Positions 38,095 to 47,216 are shown, counted from the first letter of the stretch. The stretch: 64,000 nucleotides of DNA from Acetobacterium bakii (GCF_001263355.1 NZ_LGYO01000008.1:6632-70631); one strand, 5' to 3'. Numbers and translations: made by a program. The notes: a model not told the origin generated them from the sequence alone.

Positions 38095-38952
38095 GTGTTC
38101 AGAATCTTTTTTGGTGGACTTGTTTTTTTCAAGTTGTTGTTTGGCCATAGAACTCATTTTGGTGAGACTCATGGTGAAATTTTGAAAGCCGGCATAAAAA
38201 GGATGTCGCTGATCAGGTGTGCGGATGTCGCCGCTTTGGTCTAAGAGTCGGTTGGGGGGATGATTGTGATGAGGCAGACGGGATTCAGTGCCGACAACCA
38301 CACGCCGGCCGGCAATGCTGTTAAGAAGAATATTCACAACATCCCAGGCTGCTTCATAAGCCACTATTTTATTTTTATTTTTAATGATTTGGGTACAATA
38401 TTTTCGAATAAATTCAGCTGAAAAGCCCTGGCTGTTAAAGGTAACGCAATTTGACACTTTATTTCCATCCACAATGGTAATATATTGACCATTGTTTCCT
38501 CCCTTGGAGTGTCCCGTCATGGTATAAGAATCAAAATTAAAGGCCGCATCTACCTCATGAAAAAAGTCCAGGGCTTTTAGCTGTTGCGGCGTATCACAGA
38601 TAAAGCCACCCTTGATATTATCGACCCAGCCAATCCCTGTGGTCCCCCGAAATGCGATGATTGCAGTATTTTCGGTCAGGTCAGAAAAGCAATAGGCAAC
38701 GAGGCCATTTTGAGGCTGGTTGGTGTAGGCAAGGACATTTAATGATGTTAATCGTGGATTTCCCTTAATTAGGCCAAGGGATAGAGCCCATTCTTTGGAT
38801 GACATGGCGGCATCGCCTTTAAGGGTGTCTACTTTTTCTAAGAGTGTCGCCACCATTTCTTCCAAAGAGTAATCTGGAAGGGCAATTGGATCCGTTGGAA
38901 GATCCAATGCGGCCAGTTGACTGATTAAATTGAGTTCACTATGATATAACAT
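38083..38952 (-). CDS. Mbeg1-like (DUF2974) alpha/beta-hydrolase fold protein
   Basis: 289 aa. Contains an alpha/beta-hydrolase nucleophile elbow, TMTGHSKGGNNGQY, with Ser as expected nucleophile, and an oxyanion-side segment AFRGTTGIGWVDNIKGGF. This fits the DUF2974/Mbeg1-like lipase-related family, usually cytosolic in Firmicutes and of unknown substrate. No signal peptide; lysine-rich C-terminus. AGGAAG precedes the ATG. Probably co-transcribed behind the CmpB-like gene 35 nt upstream. Confidence 0.8.
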   Translation of the reverse strand: MLYHSELNLISQLAALDLPTDPIALPDYSLEEMVATLLEKVDTLKGDAAMSSKEWALSLGLIKGNPRLTSLNVLAYTNQPQNGLVAYCFSDLTENTAIIAFRGTTGIGWVDNIKGGFICDTPQQLKALDFFHEVDAAFNFDSYTMTGHSKGGNNGQYITIVDGNKVSNCVTFNSQGFSAEFIRKYCTQIIKNKNKIVAYEAAWDVVNILLNSIAGRRVVVGTESRLPHHNHPPNRLLDQSGDIRTPDQRHPFYAGFQNFTMSLTKMSSMAKQQLEKNKSTKKDSEHKKK

Positions 38953-38986
38953 AATTAATACTTCCTAAAAATCATATTTTTAAAAA

Positions 38987-39844
38987 CTATTGTCCATCAC
39001 TTATAGTGTCAAAATCATCAGATTTTAATTTCTTTTTGCTTTTCACCAGAAGCGCTTTATATACTTCTAAAGACTCCTGATGGTCACGATGGGCCATGTT
39101 CGGAAAGGCATTGAGAATGCGGCGATGAGTATAATTACTAAATCGTTTATTTTCCTGAATGCGATTTGTCAGATTCATTACCACTGTATGGGCGGAATCC
39201 TTAGCATCTGCAAGTCGACCATCTTTAAGATCCACAACCTTTGCAATCAGATCATGAGCGGTATTAATACCTTTCTCTTTAAGCGAATTCTTAAGTTCAG
39301 TGGTTGCTTCATAAACAGAACCAAGCTTTTTATTAAGATCCAGGGTTTCACGAGTGGATTCAATAACATCGCCAATAAAAAACACGCCGGCAGAGGTGGC
39401 AATGACTATTAACCAAAAGGATGAAAAGCTTTGAATAATACTCTGCACAAATGGATGAATCCCATACATGAGCACTAAAGACATCACCCCAAAAAGAATA
39501 GAATTAAGCAAACAGATGCGACCATTGATATTGAATTTGTGAGCGGAGTAGTCCCACCATTTGGCATGGAATAATTTTTCCATGCCCCAACTGGTGACAT
39601 ATTCTAATGTACTGGTAATCAATACCCCCATTAAAAAAAGTATGGGTGCAAAACCAATGAAAGGCGCTAAGAACATGACGATGATAATGGCACCCACTCC
39701 ATAGATCGGGCAGTAAGGTCCATTTAAAAACCCCCGGTTAATAAATTTCTTTTGTGGGATTGAGCAATAAACAACCTCACAGCTCCATCCAATGATTGCA
39801 TAGAGGAAAAAATAAGTGAACAGGAGACTAAGATTATAATACAT
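38987..39844 (-). CDS. Putative ABC-transporter type IV (CmpB-like) membrane protein
   Basis: 285 aa membrane protein with about five hydrophobic segments in the first 180 residues; YAIIGWSCEVVYCSI and NRGFLNGPYCPIYGVGA are typical for the PF06541-type family annotated as putative ABC-transporter type IV. A soluble, charged C-terminal ~110 residues follows. The annotation is historical; no ATPase partner is adjacent and transport is unproven. Confidence 0.72.
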   Translation of the reverse strand: MYYNLSLLFTYFFLYAIIGWSCEVVYCSIPQKKFINRGFLNGPYCPIYGVGAIIIVMFLAPFIGFAPILFLMGVLITSTLEYVTSWGMEKLFHAKWWDYSAHKFNINGRICLLNSILFGVMSLVLMYGIHPFVQSIIQSFSSFWLIVIATSAGVFFIGDVIESTRETLDLNKKLGSVYEATTELKNSLKEKGINTAHDLIAKVVDLKDGRLADAKDSAHTVVMNLTNRIQENKRFSNYTHRRILNAFPNMAHRDHQESLEVYKALLVKSKKKLKSDDFDTISDGQ

Positions 39845-39976
39845 AAATAATTCCTTTCAAAGCTTTCGTTTATGCATTATTTTATCATAATAATTTACGG
39901 TCTCAAAGGTAAATATTTTACATCTGAAAATTTTCAGTAAAAAGCAAATATTTACAGAGGTTGGATGGATAAGTTT

Positions 39977-40005
39977 TTGTTTTTTCAAAAGATATGGTTT
40001 ATAAT
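39977..40005 (+). promoter_or_regulatory. Possible promoter of the YjbQ-like gene
   Basis: TTGTTT and TATAAT (40000-40005) at 17 bp, 87 bp before the TTG start. The rest of the 248-bp divergent gap (39845-40092) shows nothing else definite. Confidence 0.45.
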
Positions 40006-40092
40006 AAAGATAATCATTAAATACAGGCATGGATGGTATTTTTACATTATACTTAAAAATATTAATGAAACCCTGAAAACGGAGGAATCATA

Positions 40093-40650
40093 TTGAAAAT
40101 TATTGATTTAGACATCACAGTCAGTGAACAGTTAATCGACATAACACAAAGTGTTCGAGATTATATAGCGGAAGTAAGATTAAAGGATGGATTTGTACAT
40201 ATTCAAATACCAGAGCGATCATCAGCAGTTACCATTGCTATTAATGATGACTGGCGACTGGAACGGGAATTTTTTAAAAAATTAAATCACCTCATGCCAA
40301 AGTATGATGGGATGATGTTTACCGGATGGACCACTACGAATGTCAAAGCATCGATTTGTGGAATGACCATTCAGATCATGGTTCAGGATGGAACATTAAT
40401 TCTTGATAAAAATCAGAGTGTTTATTTTATAGAATTTCACGGCCCGGGGAAACGGCATTATTTTATGTCAACAATGGGAACAACGCTTCCAATTGGGGAA
40501 GAACCCAAAATACCTGATAGCTTAAAAGCGCTGTATGAAGAACGCACTGATTTAAAATCTGAACAGGATCGTATTCAGGAAGAAATGCGAGTAGAATGGC
40601 GATTAAAAGAAGAAAAACGATTGGAAGAAGAAACGCGAAAAAATAAATGA
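40093..40650 (+). CDS. Divergent YjbQ/UPF0047-like protein lacking the conserved histidines
   Basis: 185 aa. Residues ~1-140 follow the YjbQ fold pattern: VHIQIPERSSAVTIAIND, TTNVKASICGMTIQIMVQDGTLIL and SVYFIEFHGPG match the family blocks. In normal members the first block has HTSA and the second has a His before the KSS/KAS; here these read RSSA (Arg42) and TNVKAS (Asn83). The last ~45 residues are a Lys/Glu-rich coiled-coil-like tail not usual in the family. TTG start with GGAGG 7 nt upstream. Family activity (a thiamine-phosphate-synthase-like side activity) is probably lost. Identification is by motif reading only. Confidence 0.6.
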   Translation: MKIIDLDITVSEQLIDITQSVRDYIAEVRLKDGFVHIQIPERSSAVTIAINDDWRLEREFFKKLNHLMPKYDGMMFTGWTTTNVKASICGMTIQIMVQDGTLILDKNQSVYFIEFHGPGKRHYFMSTMGTTLPIGEEPKIPDSLKALYEERTDLKSEQDRIQEEMRVEWRLKEEKRLEEETRKNK

Positions 40651-40751
40651 AGTTTACAATAGCGAAGGCGTATGCAATCAAGTATTGCTGCGTCATTTTC
40701 TATGAGGTGTATTTAAGGATAAAAAATGCTGTTTAATGGAAAGGTGAAAAA

Positions 40752-43118
40752 ATGAGCTGGGAATTATTAGCAAATAATAAGGCGATCAGAACCACAGAAC
40801 TGTCAGATTTTACAAATAATAAGATGGCAATTCCAGCGGAAGTGTCAACTTTTTTTAAGGGTGAAGGCGAACGTCTTGCCTTAATGTATGAAGGTCGGGA
40901 GTACCCCGCTTATATTGAATCGGAAGGTGGCAATCAAAAACTTAATTGGAGCAAAGTTCTGCAACGAAAACTTGCGGAAACATTTCCTGAATACAATACC
41001 TGGTTTGCAGATGAAACAGATCCATTAAAGACACCACGGCTGGAGTTTATTAAGCATGATGATCATTATGATGTGCGTTTTATCTTGGGAACAGACGATG
41101 TTCCAGCAGTAGAAACCGCGACTCAGGCAATGCCCGAAGAGACAAGAAAGAATCCCGGGTCAGGTCTTAGGGAATTGTTTGCTAAATGGATTACCGGATA
41201 TCAAAATTATTATCCCCGAGATTTTAGATTTTCATTTAAAGATATCATCAGTGATGATATTCCAAAAATTCTTGAGGGCTTTCCTAATATAAAAAGTGGA
41301 AAGTATTTGGTTCAGGGTTTTGCGGGGGATCACCAGTGGGCTGAAATTCCATGGGTGGCAGTTATGGACAGGCGGTTAACCGATACCATTGAAAAGGGTT
41401 TTCACTTAATCTATTTGCTTTCTATGGATAGCCGAAAGCTGTACCTGGCCATTGTTTTTGCAGAACCTGGGGCTGGCGCGAAAACACTTTCAGAGAAAGT
41501 AGATCAAATCCGCCGAACTATAGACACTGGAAGTTTTGAAACCAATCATCAGAAAGTTTTATTGGCAAATGCGACCTTAGTAGCAGGAATCCTTTGTTAT
41601 CGCGAATATAGCGAAGATTTACCCGGAGATGAAATATTAGCAGCAGAATTCCAGGCAATGTTGAGAATTTATGATCAAGTGATCACAATGTCCGTCACAC
41701 CGGAAGAGGAGTCAATCCTGGAGGCGCCAACTGCAGAGGTAACAAAAGTTATTGAAATGGACATAACCAGGAGGAATGGTTTTTTTGAGGAAGTGAGTGA
41801 AGCGAATTCCTCTGAGAAATTTTTGAAACCGCAAATAGCCGTAGTTGGTGAGTCTGAGATTGTTTTGAATGAAGAACTGATTAAAGATATAGAAAGGATT
41901 GAAAAAAAAGAGGCTTTCACAAACCGGGACATGGAAGAAAAAGTCTGTGACATTCAATCCCTTGATGAAACCAATAGGCCTGAAAAGGATGCTCCTAAAA
42001 AAGTAAGTATGAAAACACCGGGTTCATTACAAAAAAAATACCCTTTGAAAAATGAAACAATTACATCAGAGCTGAAAGCTGTATTGGCGAGAATGGGAAA
42101 TAAAGGATTCTATTATTCCCCAGAGCTGGTTAAAAGCTACTATCTATCATTGAAATCAAAGCCTTTCGTAATGATTAAAGGGTCTGTGGGAAGCGGGAAA
42201 ACAAGCTTACCCCGTCTGTTTGCAGAAGCTATTGGAGCAAATTCAGATAATGGACGTTTCCAACAAGTTCTGGTAGAAAAAGGCTGGGATGATGAAGAGG
42301 TATTATTTGGATATCTGGATAATCGGGGACATTTTGTTCCGGGACCAATAATGACATTATTAAAAAATTCACGTGAATATCCTGAAAAACCTCATTTTTT
42401 TCTTTTGGATGAAATGGATCAATCACCGGTTGAAAAATATCTTCGGAAATTATTGGAAGGGATTAATGGAAATAAAGAACCACTATTAAACAGAGATTAT
42501 TTTGGCTCGGATGCTGGATCTTTCAGAGAATATGGAGGACTGACATTTGCCGATAATATTTATATTATTGGTACGATTAATGGAGGCGAAGAAAGCTATC
42601 CGGTTGCACCAAAATTTCTGGACAGTGGCAATACAATTGAAATGCCGGCTGTTGAAATTGGAGTTTTTCCAAATTATGGAAATCTTAATGGCGAGGACGA
42701 CTGGGAGAACAATCAATTTAAAATGCAAAAGAAATCCCAGGGACTTCCTGGGATTATCGAAAATTTAATGTTGGCTTTAAGAAAACTTCAAGAGATCCTA
42801 GTGCGATTTGACCGGCCAATGGGTTATCGTTGTATTAATGAAATCTTAGCTTTTGGGATTAATAGCGGTGTCGAAGGGTTGTTTAATGAATTTGAAGTGA
42901 TTGATCTGGGGATTGTTCAAAGAATCCTGCCATTATTGGATCAAGCTAAACATGACGAAGCAGAGCTGCTCAGAGGACTCGGCTTTTTCTGCATGGGGGA
43001 TAACGTCGATGAAAAAACCTTTGAAGAGACTTGTATCTCCCTTAAAACATTGTTGATGGCTCAGGCAATGCCTTATCCACGCAGCGGTAAGCAACTCTTA
43101 AAAAGATTGAAGCAGTAA
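40752..43118 (+). CDS. McrB-like AAA+ ATPase with MrcB N-terminal-type domain, no McrC partner
   Basis: 788 aa, cytosolic. Residues ~135-265 resemble the MrcB N-terminal domain (DUF3578: NYYPRDFRFSFKDI, GFAGDHQWAEIPWVAVMD). A linker rich in Glu/Lys (about 330-440) leads to an AAA+ module: Walker A KGSVGSGKTS near residue 475 and Walker B HFFLLDEMDQSP near 550, then arginine-rich sensor region GYRCINEILAFG. This is the McrB/dynein-related (AAA_5) type. In restriction systems McrB works with nuclease McrC; none is next to it. It follows the YjbQ-like gene by 101 nt. A role in defence or in nucleic-acid remodelling is possible; neither is shown. Confidence 0.75.
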   Translation: MSWELLANNKAIRTTELSDFTNNKMAIPAEVSTFFKGEGERLALMYEGREYPAYIESEGGNQKLNWSKVLQRKLAETFPEYNTWFADETDPLKTPRLEFIKHDDHYDVRFILGTDDVPAVETATQAMPEETRKNPGSGLRELFAKWITGYQNYYPRDFRFSFKDIISDDIPKILEGFPNIKSGKYLVQGFAGDHQWAEIPWVAVMDRRLTDTIEKGFHLIYLLSMDSRKLYLAIVFAEPGAGAKTLSEKVDQIRRTIDTGSFETNHQKVLLANATLVAGILCYREYSEDLPGDEILAAEFQAMLRIYDQVITMSVTPEEESILEAPTAEVTKVIEMDITRRNGFFEEVSEANSSEKFLKPQIAVVGESEIVLNEELIKDIERIEKKEAFTNRDMEEKVCDIQSLDETNRPEKDAPKKVSMKTPGSLQKKYPLKNETITSELKAVLARMGNKGFYYSPELVKSYYLSLKSKPFVMIKGSVGSGKTSLPRLFAEAIGANSDNGRFQQVLVEKGWDDEEVLFGYLDNRGHFVPGPIMTLLKNSREYPEKPHFFLLDEMDQSPVEKYLRKLLEGINGNKEPLLNRDYFGSDAGSFREYGGLTFADNIYIIGTINGGEESYPVAPKFLDSGNTIEMPAVEIGVFPNYGNLNGEDDWENNQFKMQKKSQGLPGIIENLMLALRKLQEILVRFDRPMGYRCINEILAFGINSGVEGLFNEFEVIDLGIVQRILPLLDQAKHDEAELLRGLGFFCMGDNVDEKTFEETCISLKTLLMAQAMPYPRSGKQLLKRLKQ

Positions 43119-43256
43119 AAATAAAAAGAGATAGGGCAGTTGGCAAGTCAAATAAGCAAGTTTTATCGACAATGACAAGAGCAGTTGTATGTTTTGCTGC
43201 GAACAGGCGGATAACCTGTTCGCATTGATCAGTAAATTAGTAAGATGGGTACAGCG

Positions 43257-43299
43257 GCCAATTAAAAAGAGGTTATTATCTTTTAATTGGCTATTTTTT
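43257..43299 (+). terminator. Terminator after the McrB-like gene
   Basis: 13-bp stem with one bulged A: GCCAATTAAAAAGA region (43257-43270) pairs with 43279-43291, then TATTTTTT. The 3' arm overlaps the stop codon of the minus-strand CBS gene, so it sits between convergent genes. Confidence 0.75.
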
Positions 43300-43717
43300 G
43301 CTCGGAAACCTTATTCGATAAAAAGCTGAGCAGCTCTTTAATTAATTCCTGACGCCTTAATATACCAATGAATACACCTTGATCATCAACTAGTGGAATG
43401 AAATTCTGCCGTGCTGCAAGATCAACCAAATGGTCAAAACTTTCATTAACTCGGGCAACCTCAATCTTTGTCTTAAATTCAATGTCCTTAATTTCAAAAG
43501 TATCCAAATCAATCTCTGGGTGAGCAAGACTTAGGGACTGAACCCTTAAAAGATCACCTTCACAAATAGTGCCAACATATTGCCCTTTTTTATTTATTAC
43601 AGGCAGAGCGGTATAGTTAGTTAATACGAACATATTGTAGGCATGACGATAAGAATCTGTATTTGTTAAAAAGACCGTGTCACTCTTTGGCAATAAATAA
43701 AACAAATGGTTTTTCAT
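43283..43717 (-). CDS. CBS-pair protein resembling c-di-AMP sensor DarB/CbpB
   Basis: 144 aa, only a CBS pair and no other domain. Pattern: TNYTALPVINKKGQYVGTI in CBS1, IEFKTKIEVARVNESFDHLVDLAARQNFIPLVDD in CBS2, ending RRQELIKELL. B. subtilis DarB (YkuL), a c-di-AMP-binding regulator of the (p)ppGpp synthetase Rel and of pyruvate carboxylase, has the same size and closely similar segments. It is divergent from cdaA, which makes c-di-AMP. Binding is inferred. AAGGAG precedes the ATG. Confidence 0.72.
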   Translation of the reverse strand: MKNHLFYLLPKSDTVFLTNTDSYRHAYNMFVLTNYTALPVINKKGQYVGTICEGDLLRVQSLSLAHPEIDLDTFEIKDIEFKTKIEVARVNESFDHLVDLAARQNFIPLVDDQGVFIGILRRQELIKELLSFLSNKVSEQKIAN

Positions 43718-43852
43718 GAAAAAAGCTCCTTATTCCTGAATTAAGATTTTGGGGTGTCCTACATCTTTATAATTTTAGCATGATTTGCATGAATATCCCT
43801 TAAATATTTTTCTTAATGAGGCTGTAATAATGATGAAAATATATTTTTCCAT

Positions 43853-43881
43853 TTCACTGTTAGCGGTTGTTGGTGTATAAT
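43853..43881 (+). promoter_or_regulatory. Promoter of cdaA-cdaR
   Basis: TTCACT and TATAAT (43876-43881) at 17 bp spacing, 29 bp before the cdaA start, in the 187-bp divergent gap with the CBS gene. Confidence 0.6.
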
Positions 43882-43910
43882 GTTAAAGAATTCTAAAAAG
43901 AGGAATGAAA

Positions 43911-44774
43911 ATGGAAGAACTATTATTATATATACAATCGAGAATAACCATCGGAAGTGTCATTGAAGTCCTCATTATTACTTTTGTTGTCTACCGCGTA
44001 TTATTATGGATACGGGGAACCCAGGCGGAACAAGTTTTTAAGGGTCTTATTCTTTTACTATTTCTTGCACCACTCAGTGCGTGGTTAGGTTTTACGACCT
44101 TAAATTTATTAATTACAAATGTTTTTACCTGGGCCTTTATCTTTATTGTTGTTGTTTTCCAACCCGAGTTTCGCTCAGCACTTGAACAGTTGGGGAACAA
44201 TCAATTGTTCAAAGATATGTTAAGAAAACCTTCCATGGATTTTTTGCAAAACGATGTGGATGAGGTCATTAAGGCAGTTGGCAACTTAGCAAAAGAAGAA
44301 ATTGGGGCTCTTATTGTTTTGGAAAAAAATACAGGACTTAAGAATATTGTAAACACGGGGATTGAATTGGATGCTGATATCAGCAATGAATTACTTGAGA
44401 ATATATTTACGCCGAACCGTCCATTACATGATGGGGCAGTGATTCTTCAGTTTTGGACAAGGCGGATTCAGGCAGCAGGGTGCCTGCTGCCATTATCAGA
44501 CAATCGAGATCTTGGTAGTGAATTGGGGACCCGGCATCGCGCCGGGTTGGGCATGACAGAAAAGTCTGACGCGATTGTTATCATTGTGTCAGAGGAAACG
44601 GGTCAGGTTTCATACGCTGCAAATAAAACCCTGTTCCAGGATGTGAATCCAGAAATGCTTAAACAGGTGATATTGGAAAATTTCACACTGAAAGACGATG
44701 GTAAAAACAACACCTGGTTTCATAAATTTTGGGAGAAAATAGATGGAAGTAAAAAAGAAAGTACCGGTGCATGA
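43911..44774 (+). CDS. cdaA: Diadenylate cyclase CdaA
   Basis: Makes c-di-AMP from two ATP at the membrane. About 287 aa; three TM segments in the first ~95 residues, then the DAC domain with RPLHDGAVI (DGA) and GTRHRAGLGMTEKSDAI (RHR). ATG 43905 lies only 2 nt from the AGAGG; ATG 43911 with 8-nt spacing is preferred. The 32-nt overlap with cdaR indicates a single operon. glmM, the usual third gene, is not adjacent. Confidence 0.96.
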   Translation: MEELLLYIQSRITIGSVIEVLIITFVVYRVLLWIRGTQAEQVFKGLILLLFLAPLSAWLGFTTLNLLITNVFTWAFIFIVVVFQPEFRSALEQLGNNQLFKDMLRKPSMDFLQNDVDEVIKAVGNLAKEEIGALIVLEKNTGLKNIVNTGIELDADISNELLENIFTPNRPLHDGAVILQFWTRRIQAAGCLLPLSDNRDLGSELGTRHRAGLGMTEKSDAIVIIVSEETGQVSYAANKTLFQDVNPEMLKQVILENFTLKDDGKNNTWFHKFWEKIDGSKKESTGA

Positions 44775-45954
44775 AAAAGTAATTCGTGTCGTAATAGCGC
44801 TGGGAATTGCTCTGATGCTGTGGTTTATAGTGAATGGCAATTCGGATATGATCATAAGTCAGGATTTTAACAGTATTCCCATAACATTAACGAATGTCGT
44901 AGGATTAACAGATAAGAATCTGATTTTGGCAGAAGATAAAAATTATTATCTTAACCTTCGGGTAAAAGGGACAGATAAAAATCTTAGAAAAATTAATACC
45001 AAGGAAATTACCGCTGAAGCTAATTTAGATGACATTGAAACAAAGGGTACCTATGACTTAGAAATAGCAGTTAAGGGATTACCGAATTCGGTAATCATTG
45101 ATAGCATGAATCCCACAACATTACAGATTGTTGTGGATAATATCATTAAAGAAGATCTGGAAGTCAGTATTGCCGTAGAAGGCCGGCCAGCCAATGATGC
45201 AGTAGTAATTTCTGCAAAATCACTGGAAACAGTTGAGGTTGAAGGTCCCGAAGAATCCATTGCCAGAATTAAAGAAACCAGCGGAACTGCAAATGTAAAT
45301 GGAATGGAAGCGGATACTACCCAACAGTTGCAGGTGATGGCCTATGATGCTTCTGGAAATCCAATTAATGATCTTGAATTTTTCCCGAGTGTTATTACAG
45401 CGGAAATAATTCTTGGGAAAACAAAGCCTGTTTCAGTCATACCTACAACATCAGGCAGTCCTGGTGATGGTTATGTGGTTTCAGAAGTTTTAGTGGAGCC
45501 ATCGACAGTACTCATTGGCGCAAAGCCAGAATTAATTGATACCATTCAATCAATTACAATGAATCCAATTGATGTATCCGGTCAGACAAAAACATTCACC
45601 AGAGATGTCAATCTCACGCCGCCACCAGACTGTTATTTTATTGATGGGAATGATAAGGTGAAGGTTACCGTTAATATTGAAAATACGGTTGAGCGAAGTT
45701 TTACATTGGATAAAATCAATGTAAAAAATTTAGGTGCCGGATTAGTGGTTTCTAAAATGAAAGATTCAAAGGTCCTTCTCAGATTAGAAGGTGCCAGCAG
45801 TGCTTTAAATAGTTTGAATCCGGCTCAGGCAGAAGCTTTTATTGACTGTGCAAATTTGGGACCCGGGGAATACGAATTACCCATCCAGACTAATTTATCC
45901 CAGGCACTGGTAAAGTCGATTACTCCGGCAAAAACAGTTGTGACCATTCAGTAA
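44743..45954 (+). CDS. cdaR: CdaA regulator CdaR (YbbR-repeat protein)
   Basis: 403 aa membrane-anchored protein: one N-terminal TM (ALGIALMLWFIVNG), then extracytosolic YbbR repeats of ~80 residues each (about four can be seen, e.g. SIAVEGRPANDAVV and VIPTTSGSPGDGYVVSEV). In other Firmicutes CdaR modulates CdaA. The start lies inside the end of cdaA, so translation is coupled. No terminator was seen in the 146 bp after it. Confidence 0.93.
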   Translation: MEVKKKVPVHEKVIRVVIALGIALMLWFIVNGNSDMIISQDFNSIPITLTNVVGLTDKNLILAEDKNYYLNLRVKGTDKNLRKINTKEITAEANLDDIETKGTYDLEIAVKGLPNSVIIDSMNPTTLQIVVDNIIKEDLEVSIAVEGRPANDAVVISAKSLETVEVEGPEESIARIKETSGTANVNGMEADTTQQLQVMAYDASGNPINDLEFFPSVITAEIILGKTKPVSVIPTTSGSPGDGYVVSEVLVEPSTVLIGAKPELIDTIQSITMNPIDVSGQTKTFTRDVNLTPPPDCYFIDGNDKVKVTVNIENTVERSFTLDKINVKNLGAGLVVSKMKDSKVLLRLEGASSALNSLNPAQAEAFIDCANLGPGEYELPIQTNLSQALVKSITPAKTVVTIQ

Positions 45955-46005
45955 TGGGCAAAAAAATAAAAGTGCAAAAATTTACCTGAATTTTTATTCA
46001 AAATC

Positions 46006-46034
46006 TTGCAATTGACAATAATTTAACATATAAT
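46006..46034 (+). promoter_or_regulatory. Promoter of the serC-serA unit
   Basis: TTGCAA (46006-46011) and TATAAT (46029-46034) with 17 bp between. A small hairpin AAGTAATT/AATTACTT follows at about 46041-46063 in the leader. Confidence 0.65.
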
Positions 46035-46100
46035 ATCAGGAAGTAATTTTTTTAGAATTACTTAACACACCATAAAATTATTTTAAGGAGGAAATTAAAA

Positions 46101-47189
46101 GTGAAAAGAGTGTATAATTTTTCAGCTGGACCATCAGCATTACCCGTTGAGGTATTACAAAAGGCTGCTGATGAAATGGTATCATACGGGGATTCAGGAA
46201 TGTCCGTGATGGAGATGAGTCATCGTTCATCCTATTTTATTGATATTCTTCATGAAGCAAAAAAGCTTTTTAAAGAATTAATGAATGTACCAGATAACTA
46301 CGAAATCCTGTTTTTACAGGGAGGCGCGTCTACCCAATTTTCAATGGTTCCGCTAAATCTCTTGGCAAAGAGTAATAAATGCGACTTTATGGTCACCGGG
46401 AGTTGGGCTAAGAAGGCTTATCAGGAGTCAGCCCGTTATGGAGAAGCAAAGGTTATTGCATCTTCGGAAGATAAAACCTTTTCCTATATTCCAAAAGTAG
46501 ATTCTAAGGATTTTACACCGGATGCTGATTTCTTTCATATTTGTGTTAATAATACGATTTTTGGAACCCGCTTTACCCCGGACAATTTACCAGATACCGG
46601 AAATGTGCCTTTGGTAGGTGATATGTCTTCAAATATATTATCAGAAGTATACGATGTTTCTAAATTTGGTTTAATCTATGCCGGTGCCCAAAAGAATATG
46701 GGACCTGCGGGTGTAACGGCTGTGATTATTCGTAAAGATTTATTAGGGCATGCCAAGGATTTCACACCAACTATGCTAAATTACAAAATTCATGCGGATA
46801 ATGATTCAAGCTACAATACGCCGCCATGTTATGCTATTTATATTTGTAAGCTTGTTTATGAATGGGTCAAAGCCAATGGCGGCGTTGCCGGCATGGAAAA
46901 GGCCAATAAAGAGAAAGCTCAAAAGCTATACGACTTTATTGATAAAAGTAAGCTTTATAAAGGGACTGTTGTTCCCGAGGATCGTTCTTTAATGAATGTT
47001 ACCTTTATTACCGGTTCAGATGAATTAGATGCTCTCTTTGTAAAAGAAAGCAAAAAAGCCGGTCTGGAAAACTTAAAGGGCCATCGCAGTGTTGGCGGTA
47101 TGCGCGCCAGTATTTACAACGCCATGCCGATGGCAGGTGTTGAAAGTCTGATCGCTTTCATGAAAAAATTTGAAAGTGAAAATGCATAG
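46101..47189 (+). CDS. serC: Phosphoserine aminotransferase
   Basis: PLP enzyme converting 3-phosphohydroxypyruvate to phosphoserine in serine synthesis. 362 aa; N-terminal NFSAGPSALPVEVL, LQGGASTQFSMVP, the PLP-Lys in YAGAQKNMGPAG and C-terminal GHRSVGGMRASIYNAMP are all standard. GTG start with AAGGAGG 9 nt upstream. Next gene is serA, the preceding step. Confidence 0.98.
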   Translation: MKRVYNFSAGPSALPVEVLQKAADEMVSYGDSGMSVMEMSHRSSYFIDILHEAKKLFKELMNVPDNYEILFLQGGASTQFSMVPLNLLAKSNKCDFMVTGSWAKKAYQESARYGEAKVIASSEDKTFSYIPKVDSKDFTPDADFFHICVNNTIFGTRFTPDNLPDTGNVPLVGDMSSNILSEVYDVSKFGLIYAGAQKNMGPAGVTAVIIRKDLLGHAKDFTPTMLNYKIHADNDSSYNTPPCYAIYICKLVYEWVKANGGVAGMEKANKEKAQKLYDFIDKSKLYKGTVVPEDRSLMNVTFITGSDELDALFVKESKKAGLENLKGHRSVGGMRASIYNAMPMAGVESLIAFMKKFESENA

Positions 47190-47216
47190 TCATTATCACA
47201 TTGAAAGGAATTAAAC

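Noticed and set aside
38987-39844. Annotation of the CmpB-like protein as a working ABC transporter
   Set aside because: No ATPase or binding protein is adjacent; only the historical family name is given.
46041-46063. Hairpin AAGTAATT/AATTACTT as terminator for cdaR
   Set aside because: It lies after the serC promoter and has no T-run at its 3' side, so it is more likely part of the serC leader.
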